Shown: piece after piece, positions 6,007 through 6,417 of the stretch
How positions within the stretch are numbered: position 1 is the first letter of the stretch
Layout of the letters: the number at the start of each line of letters is the position of its first letter
Assembly: GCA_934755305.1 (NCBI GenBank)
Contig: CAKVLD010000111.1
Span: 1-6,417, forward strand
Reading direction: 5' to 3'
DNA from: an uncultured Clostridium sp.
Lineage (GTDB): Bacteria > Bacillota > Clostridia > Clostridiales > Clostridiaceae
Length of the DNA stretch: 6,417 nucleotides
The notes under the pieces: generated by a model
The model's input: the letters and a program-made list of their open reading frames with translations, nothing else
Databases searched by the model: none
Told to the model about the DNA's origin: nothing
Made by a program: the position numbers and the translations under genes

Positions 6007-6417
6007 TTAAAATATCCCAAATAATTTTTTCCTTTCTTTTATAAGGTTTATTTTTCTTTTTACCTCTTTATCATCTAAGATTAGTTGTCCATTTTTAATA
6101 AATTCATCTTTATAGTTACTTAAAATTTCTAAACACTCTTTTGATATATGTGTGTTTCTTCTTCCATCAGAATGAGCATCTGACCCACATATATAATAAA
6201 CCCCATTACCTAAGTAATTCAATGCTAATTTCTTAACTTCCTTGCCAAAATCGCCCACTATACTGCCTGCGTTTAACTGAAATAAATATCCTTCTTTAAT
6301 AAAATCATTAATTAAACTAGGCTTTTTAATAAATGGTATGTATCTTTCTGGATGAGCAATAATTGGTACAATTCCCTTTAATGTTAGTTCATATAAATTA
6401 TCAATAACATTATTAAC
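6007..6417 (-). CDS. cpsB: PHP-family protein tyrosine phosphatase, C-terminal part (runs off right edge)
   Basis: The last 136 residues of a CpsB/YwqE-type metal-dependent phosphotyrosine phosphatase are visible; the frame is open from the right edge to TAA 6009-6007. Family members are about 250 residues, so roughly half is missing, including the N-terminal His-x-His metal ligands. The visible part carries IAHPERY (fragment residues 20-26), FQLNAGSIVGDFGK (46-59) and CGSDAHSDGRR (75-85). The His of HPER and the Asp and His of SDAH are the expected metal ligands. An internal GTG at 6258 is within the conserved LNAGSIVG motif and is not a start. The enzyme dephosphorylates the CpsD-type kinase, resetting the phosphorylation cycle that controls polymer output. 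It is on the same strand as cpsC but separated by 313 bases, so it may be transcribed from its own upstream promoter with read-through. Confidence 0.92.
   Translation of the reverse strand, partial: VNNVIDNLYELTLKGIVPIIAHPERYIPFIKKPSLINDFIKEGYLFQLNAGSIVGDFGKEVKKLALNYLGNGVYYICGSDAHSDGRRNTHISKECLEILSNYKDEFIKNGQLILDDKEVKRKINLIKERKKLFGIF

Noticed and set aside
6007..6258. An 83-residue gene starting at GTG 6258
   Set aside because: The frame is open to the right edge, and the codons upstream encode conserved CpsB motifs (HPERY, LNAGS), so this is an internal codon of a longer gene.
1..6417. CRISPR array, tRNA, rRNA, insertion sequence or phage genes
   Set aside because: No spaced repeats, tRNA-like folds, transposase motifs or terminal inverted repeats were seen; coding density is accounted for by polysaccharide genes.

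Overview
The window is a stretch of a capsule or exopolysaccharide (CPS/EPS) biosynthesis operon, all on the minus strand. Base composition is strongly AT-rich, Shine-Dalgarno sites are strong AGGAGG-type, and the phosphatase, membrane adaptor and tyrosine kinase are three separate polypeptides. This suggests a low-GC Firmicute, most likely a Clostridium or close relative. I cannot name the species from the sequence.

In the direction of transcription (right to left) the layout is as follows. At 6417-6007 lies the C-terminal half of a CpsB/YwqE-type PHP-family tyrosine phosphatase. At 6006-5694 is a 313-base AT-rich spacer holding a candidate promoter, a 6-bp-arm inverted repeat and a possible 27-codon ORF. 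It is followed by a CpsC/Wzz-type adaptor (5693-5016), a CpsD-type BY-kinase (5003-4356), a long membrane-bound CapD/PglF/WbpM-type UDP-HexNAc 4,6-dehydratase (4343-2409), a DegT/DnrJ/EryC1/StrS-type PLP aminotransferase (2380-1181), a small monotopic priming sugar-phosphate transferase (1177-437), and the N-terminal part of a GT-A fold family 2 glycosyltransferase (437 to beyond the left edge). Spacings from cpsC onward are 28 bases or less. The last two genes overlap by one base, and several Shine-Dalgarno sites lie inside the end of the preceding gene, so these genes are probably co-transcribed and partly coupled in translation.

The first three genes form the phosphotyrosine control module that sets polymer length and output in Wzy-type systems. 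The next three fit a sugar-supply-and-priming module. The dehydratase would make a UDP-4-keto-6-deoxy-HexNAc, the aminotransferase would convert it to a UDP-4-amino-4,6-dideoxy-HexNAc, and the priming transferase would load a sugar phosphate onto undecaprenyl phosphate. The family 2 glycosyltransferase would then extend the repeat unit. No acetyltransferase, flippase or polymerase is visible; these may lie beyond the left edge.

I found no strong evidence for a previously undescribed system. The parts most worth a second look are the cpsB-cpsC spacer, the dehydratase start codon, and the inferred amino-sugar priming pathway.
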